This document shows, piece by piece, positions 11,053 through 24,404 of a stretch of 64,000 bases of DNA (the first letter of the stretch is position 1; the number at the start of each line of letters is the position of its first letter). Origin of the DNA: Nymphaea colorata (lineage: Eukaryota; Streptophyta; Magnoliopsida; Nymphaeales; Nymphaeaceae); assembly GCF_008831285.2 (NCBI RefSeq), contig NC_045141.1, positions 21,668,742 to 21,732,741 of the forward strand. The letters run 5' to 3'. The notes under the pieces were generated by a model. The model made no database searches and had not been told where the DNA came from. It worked only from the letters and a program-made list of their open reading frames with translations. Made by a program: the position numbers and the translations under genes.

Positions 11053-14000
11053 ATGCTTCAATTCCACGAGCACATTGTATCGGAGCTCTTGGAGGACGAA
11101 AATGGAGGACTCGTCATCCTCGCTTCTGGCCTCGGTCTCCACAAGATCGTCTCCTCCCTCCTCCTCCTCCATTCGCCCTCTCAGGGATCCGTCTTCGTCC
11201 TCTCCGCGTCTGACTCGCAAAAGTCAGCCATCAAGAACGAACTCATCCTCAATTCTCCTAGCCCCAACTTCGCCGAGATCGCGTTCGATTCTTCCTCGCA
11301 GCACCGTCAGGAACTTTACTCCGAGGGCGGGATCTTCTTCATCACTACTAGAGTTCTCATCGTCGATATGCTAAATTCTAGGGTTCCGATGTCGAGGGTC
11401 GCCGGAATCGTTATCCTCAACGCGCACAAACTCACCGAGACCTGTACTGAAGCGTTCATTGTTAGGGTCTACAGGTCGTTCAATCGCGCCGGTTATGTTA
11501 GAGCTTTCTCTGATAAACCGCAGGCTATGGTGTCTGGGTTCGCAAAAACCGAGAGAATCATGAAGGCACTGTTTATCAGGAGGCTGTTCCTATGGCCCAG
11601 GTTTCAGGTTTTCGTTTCCGATGATCTGGAGAGAAATCCGCCTGAGGTTATCGATTTTAGGATTCCTCTTTCAGGCCATATGAAGGGGATCCAGACGGCC
11701 TTGCTCGAGGTGATGGATGCCTGCTTGAAGGAATTGAAGAAGACGAACAAGGTGGATGTGGATGATCTGACAGTCGAGAATGGTCTGTTCAAGTCGTTTG
11801 ATGAGATTGTGCGGTCACAGCTGGATCCTATTTGGCACGTCATTAGCAAGAAAACTAAGCAGCTCGTTTACGATCTCCAAAGCCTGAGGAGATTGGCGGA
11901 TTATCTTGTCCGGTATGATTCTGTTGCTTTCCTGAGGTATCTAGACACTCTTAGAGTTTCGGAAGGAATTCGTTCGGTCTGGATGTTTGCAGCATCAAGC
12001 CAGAAAATTTTTGAACTGGCCAAGAAAAGCGTCTATCGGTTGGCGAAGGGGAGCGAAGGTGATTTGGCAGTGGTTGCTGCGAGCCGGGTAAGGGGTCGTC
12101 TTGGCAAGAGTAGAATAGAAGAAGGATCAGAAGCAGATGGGAGAAATGGTAATCTCAATTTTGAGACTCTTCTTCGTTTTTGTCCCTTTCTCCCGATACT
12201 ATTCTTGACATGCATCACAATAGGCGATGACTGAAATTTGCAAAATATATATTGATGTTGATTTGCTTGTTCAGTTCATAATCTCACTTTTAAAATTCGT
12301 GATTGCTTTCTTGATGTGTATCATGGATTCGGTTCTATTTGAAATATCGGCCGGCTAATGTTCGCTACTTTATTGTTGTTACATGCTTATTCTAATTTCC
12401 CAGTTGATGAAGCAGCTACATCAGATGAGCAAGGAAAGCGTTCAGCAGCGAGATCTGGGGTAGTGTTAGAAGCTGTTCTGGAGGAGCCCCCAAAATGGAA
12501 AGTGTTACGTGTGAGTGAGTGAGTGCCCTTTGCCTAATCCAATTACGTGTTTGCTGTTTCCAATGCTTTTCTTTTTGTTTCTCTTGTGATTTTTGTTTCT
12601 TTTTTTTTTTTTTTTTACTATTTGACACACGTGTTCACGGCACAAAGTGGTGTTGATAAATTGCATCAAAAACTTCTTCTCTGTTATAACTGGTTCTCAG
12701 AGTTTGTAATCTACGGCAATTTTTTTCTCTGGTTGTTTCATCATATTCAGGTCATTCCAGACCTTCCCAGTATATGAAGAGCTTAAGAAACAAAAAATTC
12801 TTAGAGATCTAGTTAGCACTTTTTGATTTTTTTTTATTTGATAGCTACAAGAAATGATTAAGCAATATGCGGAGGCATATTTCCCTCAAATCGCCAATGA
12901 ATGGAAACAGCAAACTTGTGTGTGTAATCTTTCCTATTGCCCTCACCATGTGTAAGTGGCTTAGAAATTTGTTAACAACCTCACTTTCGAAAAAAGGAAA
13001 AAGAGTCCATATGTCGTTCCTGCTTAAACTCTCTATCCTTGTTAAAGGCTTAAAGCTTAGCTGATGCTTTCTGGTGCCTTGACTTACTCTGGGGCAATCT
13101 CTGATAGATGGCATATGGAATTTGGGAGTTTGCCTTTTCCATCTTAGGTGGGGCCTTCAGTCCTAGATGTGAATGTACCACCCTTTGTAGTTTGTACTCT
13201 TCTCAAGAGAGTGCTACTAGAAGGGCTCTTTTAAATGAGTAAAATATGGATTAAAAGAACCGAACAGTGTAGGTTAAATGGAACTATCCAAAATGGTTTT
13301 CAGTGGCTAGGGATGAATACTGTGGTTCTGTTGCAGTCTTTTCACAAGCCGCAGCTTGCAGTTTTGTCAAGGTTATGAATGACACAAGCATGTGGCAAGA
13401 CCTATTATGCTAACCTTTACTTGAATAGTTCAAATGTAATGGTAGTTTCCTAAAATATATATACATGTAGTGTATGTAATATAGTTGTATACCCAGTCGT
13501 ACCCCCTTCTGTTTTTTTTTCTATTTTTTGTCTTCAAGTTGCTGTGTCATGCCTTCCTACCTGCAACAATACCTGTATCCCTACCTATGTGACTTAGTCC
13601 TCAACTTATTAATGGTTGTGTTGGTAGTTTTATTGATTATTTTCTTTCGCGGATCTAATAATCAGCTCTTGCATGGCTGCAGAATTTCATTTTCCTCTAA
13701 TTTTAGCATTTCTGTTTTCTTTTCTCCATGTGTTGTGCATTTCATGTTTCTATCTCTGAATTTGTTGAAACCAATATTGTCTAAGATCTTAAAAACACGC
13801 CTGCAGCATTTTTCTGAGATGAATTTTCTTTGATACATGGATATTACTGTGGGTGTTGGCAAAATTTATGTTATGTTATCAATGGGAGTATGCGATGTTT
13901 AAAAAATGGAGTACCACTGTTAACTTCAAACTTTTCGACCCGAAAGGTTAAGTACATAACTTAGTGGCTTATCACTTTTTTTTTTGGTACGTGCCCTTCG

Positions 14001-16601
14001 ATCAATCCACACTGTGTCCATCTATTCAAGTAAGTGCTTTTGTTGGCAGGGAGTGCTTGAAGAAATAGAAAACAAAATGAAAAATCAAGCGCTTTCAGGC
14101 AAAGGAGAATGTACATCTGAAGAACTTGATCATGGAGCAATTCTGGTAGCCTGTAAGGATGAACGATCTTGCATGCAGCTACAGGATTGCATGGCAAAGG
14201 GGGCTCGGCAGGTACCAGACATGTGCTTAAGGACGTTTGCTTTGTGAGATATAATCAGGCCTTTTCTTCTAGAGTATAGTCTGATTGCTTGTTTGATTGT
14301 GACTTGCCTATCATTAGGTTGCCTTCTAGAATGGTGAACCTCATGATGTATGCATAACTCATACTGGAACTACACATAGTTTTACATTGCATGCACTGTA
14401 AAATTATGGATATTGGATGCCATATGCAACCAAAAAAACCAGTTATTGTAACATATGTACTTCCATCAGGTTTACGTTTGCATGCAGATGGTGCTCTCCA
14501 TATAAAGTATGCTCTGAGCTTTTTGAATTCTGGTGTGACGTGGGGAAAAAAAAAACTGCTGGCTGTCTTGTTGTAGGACCTGGTCGTTTGCCTTTTTTTT
14601 TTCTCAAATGTTTTCATGAGTTTCGGTGAGGTACAATGCAATACCATGAAGGGATATAGACACCTGCCAAGGTGCTTTCTCAAATTTGCTTCCAAATCTG
14701 AGTTCCTGGTTTGTGTAAGGTTTGGCTTTTATGATCTATGGATTGCTCAAGTGTTGTTAAATCTAACTGGCAACTGTTGTTATCTTATAGATTGCTGCTG
14801 TGAGAAACTGTCAAAGGCTCGACATTTTTTCGATGAATTGTTAAAACCTTAAAATTGTTGAATGCAAGGGTCAGTTAGAAACTTAGACTTTAGGCTGTTT
14901 GTCTCTGACTCCATCTATCATTGATCTGCGAAGGGAATTGCTTTTGCATGGATTATCTTCTTCATCTACGAATCAGTTTCATGCTATGGATAGGAGTTCT
15001 AACTTTTTTCAGATTTGTAGGTCATGAATGAAGAGTGGGAGAAGTATTTAGTAGGAAGGATAGAGTTGCATGGATTAAGAACACAAAGCAACAAAAAAAG
15101 GAAGAAAGAACTGGCAGGGTTTGGCATATTAAATGGGACGGTCCCAGCAGGGCCAGTGGAAACTACTGAAACTGGCAACATGTATCTGTTAGAGCATAAT
15201 GTTCTTTTAGCAGCAGCGGCTGATGTGGGGAAGCGAATCAAGCAAGGAACTGTTGTAAACAATGCTTTACTGCCTGAAGCAAGTAAGGCTGGGCATGGGC
15301 AAGGAAGAGGAAAAGGAGCCTGTGTAAAGGCAAAGTGGACCAAATTTCCAAGTGTTAAAAGTAACAAAGAAAAACATTCTGAGATTTCTGAGTTAGAAAA
15401 AGAAAAAGTTGAACATAAAGATTATCTGGCTGATGTTTCAGAGTCTGAAAGCAATAAAAAAGAAAAGTGTGATATTGCGGACGTAGAGAGAGTTCTGGCA
15501 AACCCTGAAACATGCAGCTGCTCTGAGACGCAGACTGTTGAGAAATGGATCCATGATGTAAATTCAAATGGAAGTGGAAGCAACTGTTCAACACCTGTGG
15601 TCCATTTCTATGCACTGGAGAGTGATCAACATATACTGGATGTTCTGAGGCCTTCTGTTATTATATGCTACCATCCAGACATGACATTTGTCAGGGAAAT
15701 TGAAGTCTATAAAGCAGAGTACCCTTCAAAGAAGTTGCAAGTTTATTTTCTGTTCTACGATGATTCAACAGAGGTGCAAAAATTTGAGGCTAGTATACGG
15801 AGAGAAAATGGAGCATTTGAATCTCTTATTAGGCAGAAATCTTTGATGATGTTCCCTGTTGATCAGGTAGCACCATCACCTCTCTCTTTCTGAAGTTGTT
15901 TGCAAAGCAGTGGGTTACCAAAATCACTTCTTTTCTATTTAAGTCATGCACATTTGATGCTTTCTCAGGATGGACGATGTCTTGGATTGACTATCCTTAG
16001 TGAACCACAGTCTTTGGATTCTCGGAATGCCTTGACTAGAAAGGCAGGTGGTAGAAAGCTGCCAGAAAAACAAATGCAGGTAACTGGTGTCGGCTGAAAA
16101 GTGTTTCAATCTTAAGAAATTTGATTGTAAATTTATGGAGGCGTTTTTATTTGTAGGTCATAGTGGACATGCGAGAATTCATGAGCAGCCTCCCCAATGT
16201 TCTCCATCAGAAAGGCATGAAGATTGTGCCTATCACTCTGGAGGTAGGGGATTATGTACTTTCACCTCTAATGTGCGTTGAAAGAAAGAGCATATCTGAC
16301 CTTTTTTCAAGCTTCATATCTGGTCGCCTCTACAATCAAGTGGAAACAATGGTCCGTTACTACCGGATACCTGTGCTGCTTATTGAGTTTTCTCAGGATA
16401 AAAGCTTCTCTTTTCAGGTATATGCTTCTGTCTTCTTGGCCATTATCTGGTGAATGCCTGTAGTTTCTTATTTGAAGAATATTCATGTGCACTTTCTTCA
16501 AGAGTGCTTTTGTGATGATGTTTATGATTTCCAGCTAAGGCTGAATGAGGATCTGCCCTTACGTCACATTAGTGCAGGATGAGGGTTTGGGTGCAGTTTC
16601 T

Positions 16602-16674
<73 letters not shown>

Positions 16675-19579
16675 CTAAAAATAAGATTGTTCATAAATAA
16701 TAAAACTTGTAATTAACAATGAACAAATTATATTTTGAGCAATGATTCAATGAAAAAAATTAATTTATTTGTTGCCACACTTGAGATCCACCCGCACTCG
16801 CACCCAAGTTGTGTCGACTTGGGTGGGGTGACCTTTTTGAAGTGTTCATGTTAGTTGGATCTGCCGATGCTTTTCCACATGCTTGCACTGCTAAGTGCTT
16901 ATGTCAAACTTGTTGGCTTTCCATTTCCTGGGCGTGTTATGTGGTGAAACTAAACAGGAACTGACTTAATTCCTGTTAGTGTAAAAATGTGAGTAGTTGG
17001 AGTTGGGGCCCTTGCCAAATCGTTTCTACACCTTGTTATTAAAATGTCTGCTTTTATTGCTGCTATAAGTTTTGCATTAGAGAGAATTTTGCCCTAACTA
17101 GTGGAATTTTGGTCCAAGTGATCTCTTTTTTTCTTCCTCTTAGGTAATGTGAACTTGTTTGAGCGTAATAGTTCCATACATGCTGATGTTTTAGGGGAAA
17201 AATTATGCAAAACGCGAGCCCTTAAGTGAACAGTTTTGTTTATCACGGAATCAATCCCATTTAAGCTTGTTCTGACAAGCAAGTAGAATGCTTATGTGTG
17301 CAGGCGATGTGTTTCCTTCCATGGCTAATTAATAAATGTGAACGATAATGAAGGGGCAAATGTAGGGTTTACCAGATTCTTTTGTGGTTCTCATAATGTT
17401 ACATGACTTAGGTGCTCCATCTATGTCCATATATCAAGTCTTACGTTTTTAACTTCTTATTCATTTGTTTGTTGTTTCCTTGTGAGTTGTGTGTCTTGTG
17501 ACTAGTACGGAAAAGGTTTCTGATCTTGTTTGATATAGTTAGTGCTGTTGTGCTTAGTTTGCTGAAAGGTAAATTCACGCTAAATATATGAATGGTACCT
17601 TTGAGATGCATGAGAAACCACAGAGTATTTTTGTAAATTTATTTTCCAATGTGTTTTCTTTTTTTTAATTTTTTTTCAATCTCATTTTTTGTTTGATATG
17701 CTTTTGCTTATGCAGTCGGCAAGTGATATTGGTGAAGACGTTGTGCCCACAAGCATAATTTCTAAGCTTTCTTTACTGGTCCTGCATTTCCCTCGCCTTC
17801 GTCTTGTTTGGTCCCGCAGCTTGCACGCAACTGCTGAAGTTTTTGCTTCCCTCAAGGCTAACCAAGATGAACCCGATGAAGCTGCTGCCATGCGGGTAGG
17901 CATCCCTTCTGATGAAGGCATAATCCAAGATGACGTGAGGTAAGCTGCAAATAAACAGCACTCAATGAAAAAAGTTCTGAGAAATATAAGCTGCATAAAT
18001 AATTTGTGCCTCTGATCCGTTGGGCACCAGATGCTTCCAGATGCTTTTTAACATATACTCTTCATGGATGTCAATGTCCTTTATATTTAGATAGATGGAA
18101 AATTGATGAAAAAATCTCATTTGCACTAAGCTTTTCAGCTGCATGATACTGTAGTTTAATTCCATTGGAGGACTTCCAAATAAGTTCCTTCCCGTCCTCT
18201 ATACCCTCGGTGGTAACAGGCATATGCAAGGGTGCAGTCTCCTGTCTGCTTGTTCAAAGTCCATTTTGCTCATGGGGTTGCCTTTGGCAGTTGGGTCTGC
18301 CTTCCTAGTGAGGTTGATACTAAGAAAAAATTTTCCTGCTTTTTCCTTTTTTATGCTTATATACTTTACTATGTAAGCTTCTTTCCTAGCCTATCTTGGA
18401 CGCGTTATGCTTCTACTCGAGCAAAGTTTGTCTTCTGTGGACGAGATCATTGCTGGAATGGGCTATAGAGGATTCTTTGATGGGATCCTGAAGATCTTTC
18501 TGAGAAGCTTGTTCAGGAAAAAAAGGAACAGAAAAAAGGAAGTTCCTAGTTATCGTTTTGTCAAGCACAGTTTGCACTTTGCTCCAGCAAAACGCATTCT
18601 TCTCCATAACCATTAGAAAGCCTATTAAGTTCCTAGACTTCTTGTCTTCTCCCTCCTGTTACCACTTTGGTATTTTCCTGTTCTCTAGCCATGCCTTATC
18701 TGACTTTTTTCCTTTTGATGTATTATCTGCACAGCCTTTTCTCTCATGTGAATGTAACAAAAGATTTATCAAGTAATCACCTCATATAAAACACCTGCCA
18801 CCCGGTGATGGCCGATTGAAATCAAACCAGTGGCAAACCAATTTGATTCATTGGGCGACACATGGATGTTACATGTACACATACTTTTCATTTTTTTTTA
18901 TTTTTAAAATTATTTTTTTATTTTAATTATTTCTACATATTTTATTTATGTAATTGTTCAACAAATGACCTTTTTTTTTGCCCATTCACAACCGGTTCAT
19001 CTGAATCACTGTATCGGCAATTTGGCCGATTCAGTTCAACTGCTAATTTTTATTCCACTGCAAGACAGGAGTGGACTGGTATGCAATATTTGGAACGCGC
19101 GTGGATTTACTGGACCATCTGCAGAACATTGACTCTTTATTGCTTCATTTTCTTTCCCATTATGGTGCTGACAACTGACATCTTCGATCGTTTCTTTTGC
19201 ATGTATAATACTGAAGTGCTCTACGCTTGCCATGTACATTAGATTCAATAGCTTTTTTCTGCTGCATATTTTGCTGTGCATGTGGACATGTTTTTCTATA
19301 ATGGTCACATGATGAAGTGGCAGTACACGTCCATCTGATTTGGGTTATGTTGTTTGTTGCTGCTCCAGAGCCGAAAATTACAACACATCTGCCGTGGAGT
19401 TCCTAAGAAGTCTCCCAGGCGTCACTGATTCTAATTATAGGAAAATCATGGACGGATGCAAGAGCCTGGCTGATCTTGCCATTCTTCCCGTGGAGGAGCT
19501 TGCCGAGCTCATGGGTGGTCAAAGGGCAGCTCACACACTAAGGGATTTTCTAGATGCCAAATTCCCAACGTTGTTGTAA
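11053..19579 (+). CDS. UVH1: DNA repair endonuclease UVH1/RAD1 (XPF/ERCC4 homologue), 8 exons, 1005 aa
   Basis: Exons: 11053..12148, 12404..12510, 14050..14211, 15021..15866, 15969..16079, 16157..16417, 17716..17939 and 19369..19579. The spliced frame is open throughout and ends in TAA. In this family XPF pairs with ERCC1 in the nucleus and cuts the 5' side of lesions in nucleotide excision repair and in single-strand annealing and recombination. Residues 1 to about 400 are the inactivated helicase-like part, including the conserved [20 protein letters not shown] stretch. Residues 435-450 contain [13 protein letters not shown]. Exon 4 carries a poorly conserved linker and then [20 protein letters not shown]. 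The nuclease is in exon 6: D778, GDY at 805-807 and the ERKSISD catalytic signature at 816-822. The last 65 residues form the tandem helix-hairpin-helix domain that binds the ERCC1 partner. All key residues are present, so the gene looks functional. Its intron 2 to exon 4 region is copied three times further right in the window. Confidence 0.96.
16605..16673. repeat. (TA)n tract in UVH1 intron 6
   Basis: About 69 bases of pure TA. It is preceded by GGTTTGGGTGCAG and followed about 120 bases on by CACCCGCACTCGCACCCAAG and GACTTGGGTGGGG. This resembles the flank composition of the TA tracts at 2.6, 38.8 and 55.8 kb. Confidence 0.85.
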
Positions 19580-20984
19580 TTATCAGAAGTACTATTTATA
19601 TTGCTGAAGCATCAGGTAGCTTCCTCGACATCTCATTGTCAGTGTCTGTAAAAGCAGTCTGTGAGTTACCGCACGGTAGTGAGTTGGTGCTACGTTCGAA
19701 CCGTTTCTTCTGGAGAGAGAGAGAGAGTTGCTTCTGCCATCAGAGAGAGGTGCTCCTGCCATCGCCCGTCGTTTTCAGGTAGGTGTATGGTACTGGATAT
19801 GGCTGCTTTTAGTTTAGCCTTTCTTACAAAGTCAAGGTGATGAAATTCTTTCTAAAGCGAGCATTTCCTCTCCGCGTAATTTGCAGGAAAACTGTCAAAC
19901 GCAATGACTGAAACGATATACGGCGTCATATATAATCCTTGTGTAGACCTCCATAACTTTTTAACTATTGGTAAGAATTCGTTCATTAAACAACCTACAC
20001 ATGCTTAATCAATGCCAACATCTGTCTAGAGCCTGCGTGAGTATATATCATAAGCCCATTCTTGACATGATATTTAAAGTTCAACCAAGTGACATTGGTG
20101 ATCTGATGGTCACTTCAGAAGTCGTTTGGCTGTAAGAATATTAACATGTTTCATGTACTTGCTCTAAGATTCATAAAAACATTATGATACAATGTTTAAT
20201 GAATTTATCTCCGCCTACCTCTGAAAAGATACATGGAACTGTATGTTTTTGTTCTCATTATCGAACAGCCCTTAATCATGCTTCTGTTTTTTTTTTGGGT
20301 GACAAACTTTTTAATGAGGCAGACGAGGCCGTATATGTGAGACAGAATTGACCTAGTTTTTCAATGGCATTAGAGAAAAACCCGGGCCACTTGGGTGTGT
20401 CTCCTAGACTTCAAGTACACACTATGATTTGGCTTCCAAAAGGAGGTGATCTATAATTTTAAGATTATATTATGCTTTGGCTTCCGAAAGGGGTTGACTG
20501 TCTCCTATCTGTCGTGCCCTTCCCTTCTATGTTGACCCCCATTTTTTTCCTACTCATTATCTAACTTTACACCTTTGAACTTCAGGGTCTAGAGTCTAAC
20601 ATACTGATTAACATGCGGCAAAATATGTCTTGCTTTATGTAATTCGTCCTTCAGTGTCCACTTGTATTTTGCATTGTATTATTTAATTCAGATATTTAGA
20701 AGACTATTGTTAATCTTCTATTACATTATAATAGCTATAACAAAGCTATTACTTGTTTTTCAGAAGGATGTAGGTCAAAGACACTCATATTTTAGGGTTA
20801 TAACAAATTGTATAGATAAGGTTGTTGTATTTAAATGTACTGCAAAAAAAAAAAAAATCTTCGAACGAACTATTTTCCCTTTCCAAAGTGTAATCATACT
20901 TTCCAATGACTTTAGAATTTTTTGTTTTTCATGATAGGTCATATTGCAGACACTATTCCTTCTCAGCTTATGAAACATTAATTG
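19580..20984. other. UVH1 3' flank, no gene seen
   Basis: Non-coding. A (GA)n patch lies at about 19714-19728 with a nearby imperfect repeat of GCTTCTGCCATC/GCTCCTGCCATC. Nothing else can be supported. Confidence 0.5.
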
Positions 20985-23900
20985 TATTATAAAAAAACAT
21001 GACTTAGAATTGATTTCGAGATCGCATTAAAGTCTAGTAATCTTTTGGGACCATTTGGATGACAGCGCAAAATGAAGGACGTCCAAGGAACGTGACGTTT
21101 CTCAACTTATTCACAAAAAATTGTATTTTGAGCATGTCCCTAAACATATAAATTATTTTTAATAAGTCATTAAAAATATTAACTTTCATAAAACTAAATT
21201 TTCTCATTCAAATGCCCGATAACCAGTCTTGATAATTTTGTAATTTGTGTGGGAGTGTTTTTTTTTTTTTTTTTTTTTTTTTTGTGTGAGTGGTTCATCT
21301 TCGCCGAAAGAGGCAACTGCTTTCCCATTGTACCCATCACTTTTACAGTTCATAAAGCTTGTGTCAAAACTTATTATTGTCCAAAGGATGAGTGCAAATG
21401 CAATAAGTTGTGGACGGGATTTAAACTCAACCCTTAATGTGAGGGAGTAAATTAATAAAGGGGCAAAACTACTATAAAAGAGAGGTTGCCTCATCTTACT
21501 ACTACTGTTATTAGAGAATGATTCCTGTGTTATGTCTTAACAAACCTGTGTCCCCATAGTTTAAAGTCAAGGGGTTCATTTAAAAAAAAAAATTGAGACT
21601 CACGCCGGTTTTTAACTTCATATAGGCTTGTTACGTTTAGTCAATAAAAATATTTTAATCATTTTTAATCCATAAAACATGATCGCTATTATGAGCCGTA
21701 ACGTTTTTCATTGCAATAATGAAATGTCGGGCCGGGACCCAGCCCGGGTACCGGGCCGACATCCTTCAAACCAAGGCCCGGCCCGGCTGGAGTAGCCATA
21801 ACCACAGGACAGCAGGTTTTCCGGCGAGACCACCAGCTGCCAGTCACACGCTTCTGATGGGGCATGTCGGTGGAAACAGACTAGAGCAACGTCAATAGCC
21901 ACGCCTTGCATCGAGGAGCTATCTCCTGATCTGCTCCTGCGTGGTGCGCAAAGAAGATGATGAAGGCGAAAAGGGGGAAGACATGGAGGAAGGGATCGCC
22001 CATCACTCGTTCTTCATCAGCATCATCTTCCTTCTCCTGCGGTTCTCTTAATTTCTGCTTTCTTCTTCTGCTGTAGGTAATTAGGTAATAGATGGAAGCT
22101 AGAAGATTTGAGTGCCCCTGCAAGTCGGCGGCAGCAGGGAAACCCTGCTCTCTGAAACGGTAGGTCGAGTTTTGACCTAACGGGCCAATCGGGCCTCCGA
22201 GTAGCCGGTTCTGCTATTTGCCTGGGTCAGACTGAGTACCGGGTACCCGGTGACGGCCCGACTCAAGGCTTACGTATTACGAATGACCTATTTGTTATGC
22301 CGTTATTTTCAATTGTTTTTAATTAATAATTTTGAACCCTGATTCCCACGATTAGAGTACGACAAAGTCTGACAAGGGATGGATTTCAGGCATAGTAGCC
22401 GCCGAGTACGACCACCCCAAAGTTACGTCAAGCTCCCAAATCTTGACGTATTTATTAAACGCGGATGAATATTTCGGAAATATTCATACAAGTGCTCATC
22501 TTTACATAAAATTATATTCATGTGGAGCCCCGATTTGAGTAAATTCAAATACTTCATCTTTTCCCGTGTCTCTCTCTCTCTCTACACATGTAATATATAC
22601 TTTGCAGATTTGAGTAAATTCAAATACTTCTTCTTTTCCCGTGCCCCTCTCTCTCTCTCTCTCTCTCTACACATGTAATATATACTTTGCAGATGTATAT
22701 GTGTATTTATTGGTATATTTTAACTTTTCATACTGTGTTGTCAATTTTCATACTCGTGGGAAAAGCGGTTTAAGTCCGCGGTTGAGTATATTTTATCTTC
22801 AAATATTTGATTGTTTGTATATACATATCGGTGTTCATAAAGACATTGAAGCTGTTGAATTAGTACCCAAAATTTTTAGTTCTGCTAGTCGCTTGGTCTT
22901 TGTGTTGCTCACATTAATGGGCTGTTGCCTGACAAATCACATCTGAGATGGAATTAAGGGCGATGACTGCTCTTTATTAGTATTAATGATTTTACCTTTT
23001 TGGAGGGCCCTCATCCTTTTGGCTTGGATGAGACCAGCTTAGAAGCATTATGTGACATATAATATATTTGTAGCGGAGTTATGATATTTCTGGTTGAAGG
23101 GCACTTGAGTCACTGATTTAGGTTTGGTGCGGGCACATATTTAATTTTTGAGTTATCACTATTTCATCTTAAGCTCTTGGCATGAAATCTTTTATAGTTA
23201 GTGTACGCAGTATCCCGCACTAGTCCTTATGTATCCCTGTCACTATTGGTATATATGTGTATAAAACTACTTTTAGATAAATTAAGATTTTTGGAAAACT
23301 GTTTTAAATATAATAAATAAAAGTGTGTAATGTTGTCTTTTACTTTTTTTTTTAATTACTTTCTTCCACTTTAAATCAAAAAATTGAGCTATGTCATGAT
23401 GCATCCATAATGAAAAAATTTTGAGGTGAAAGCCGAAAAAAAAAAGATTTTCAAAAATCTCAATCTCAATCAAGATGAGAACAAAGCAGAGAATGATCGA
23501 CCTTTCCTGATGAGTTCAATATAGCTCCATGATGGGATGCGCAGTAAGGCGACCCACGTTGAATCCGTGGGAGAGGGCCAAGGGATGTCCCCTTTTTTGG
23601 ATGTGCAATGCCGTCGAAAAAAAAAGTCGAAAAGGATGGTTCTCTATCTGGAATATCAACAAAAATTTAGGACTTCAAATGAAAATCCGTATCTACCTAC
23701 CCCTTCCAATTCCGTTTCTCTGCTTGAAAGATTCCAATATATTTCCAACGCGCCATAAACCCTGCAGATTCATGTGAATCCGGATCATTATTTCCAGATA
23801 CGAATTTAAGTACATTATCCAAAGTTTCGCGTGCACATGACAACTAAATTATTTTTGGGATTGTTATACAAATAAGGATATGTAGTTTGGAATTATATGA

Positions 23901-24076
23901 ATCCAAGCTTTGACATTGAAGAGAAAATTGACATAATTAACAACTATATTAAATGAGGTTTAATTTAAATAGAACCCACCGGGTCGGGTGTCTTTCAAAA
24001 TCACTTACCCAATTAGACAAATTAGCAAAGGCAAATGCAAACTGGATTAGTATCTAATCACTGCGAATGAGTAATG
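20985..24076. repeat. Parent copy of the UVH1-DAHPS spacer segment duplicated in the array
   Basis: This non-coding spacer is collinear, with small differences, with 43131-45063 (to about 24075 here). A shorter match runs at 49590-50546 (to about 23055 here). Landmarks include GACTTAGAATTGA, the oligo(T) run at 21259-21283, the CTCTCT tracts at 22569 and 22650, and the text around 22920-23055. The position beside two intact genes indicates that this is the source and the array copies are derived. Within it 22540-22590 and 22610-22690 repeat one another (TTTGAGTAAATTCAAATACTTC, then CTCTCT and ACACATGTAATATATAC). Confidence 0.8.
21385..22355. repeat. Segment present only in the parent spacer copy, with a GC-rich element
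   Basis: Both array copies skip this stretch: the first reads from AAAACTTATTA straight to GACAAAGGCAGACAAGGGATGG-like text. Inside, 21722-21790 and 22160-22265 are dense in GGGCCGGG/CCCGGGTACC motifs arranged as rough inverted termini around an AT-richer middle, suggesting a non-autonomous transposon. I could not identify a clean target duplication, so an insertion in the parent and a deletion in the copies both remain possible. Confidence 0.35.
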
Positions 24077-24315
24077 AAAATTTGGATCCGATATGAGTTG
24101 GATGGTGAAACTGGATCTAGGTTCTATTTGGTTGCATAAAAGACGTGTTCAATAGTCGAAAACCGAATTGGTAATGCATATTTGGATTTTTTTCTATCTA
24201 AGTCAAGGACAGAATCAGAACCCAAACCCGAGCCTAGTCCGCCCCGATTAACGTCCCAGCAGTGGCTTGCTCGAAAAATTTTTCAGAAACAATGGCGATG
24301 AAAAATCTACGAAGA

Positions 24316-24322
24316 TATAAAG
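24316..24322 (+). promoter_or_regulatory. Candidate TATA box of the DAHP synthase gene
   Basis: TATAAAG lies 83 bases before the ATG at 24405, a distance that allows a short purine-rich leader of about 50 bases. The match is to the general plant TATA consensus only; no transcription start is visible. Confidence 0.4.
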
Positions 24323-24404
24323 GGTGAGAAAGCGAGTGAAGGCGAGAGAGACCAGAGGGCGGGGAAGGGAGAACTCGCTGTTGAGATACGAACTTTGTGG
24401 GGGA

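Noticed and set aside
11075-11374. Overlapping + strand ORF in the first UVH1 exon
   Set aside because: Out-of-frame shadow of the UVH1 coding sequence; Ser/Arg-rich because of local codon composition.
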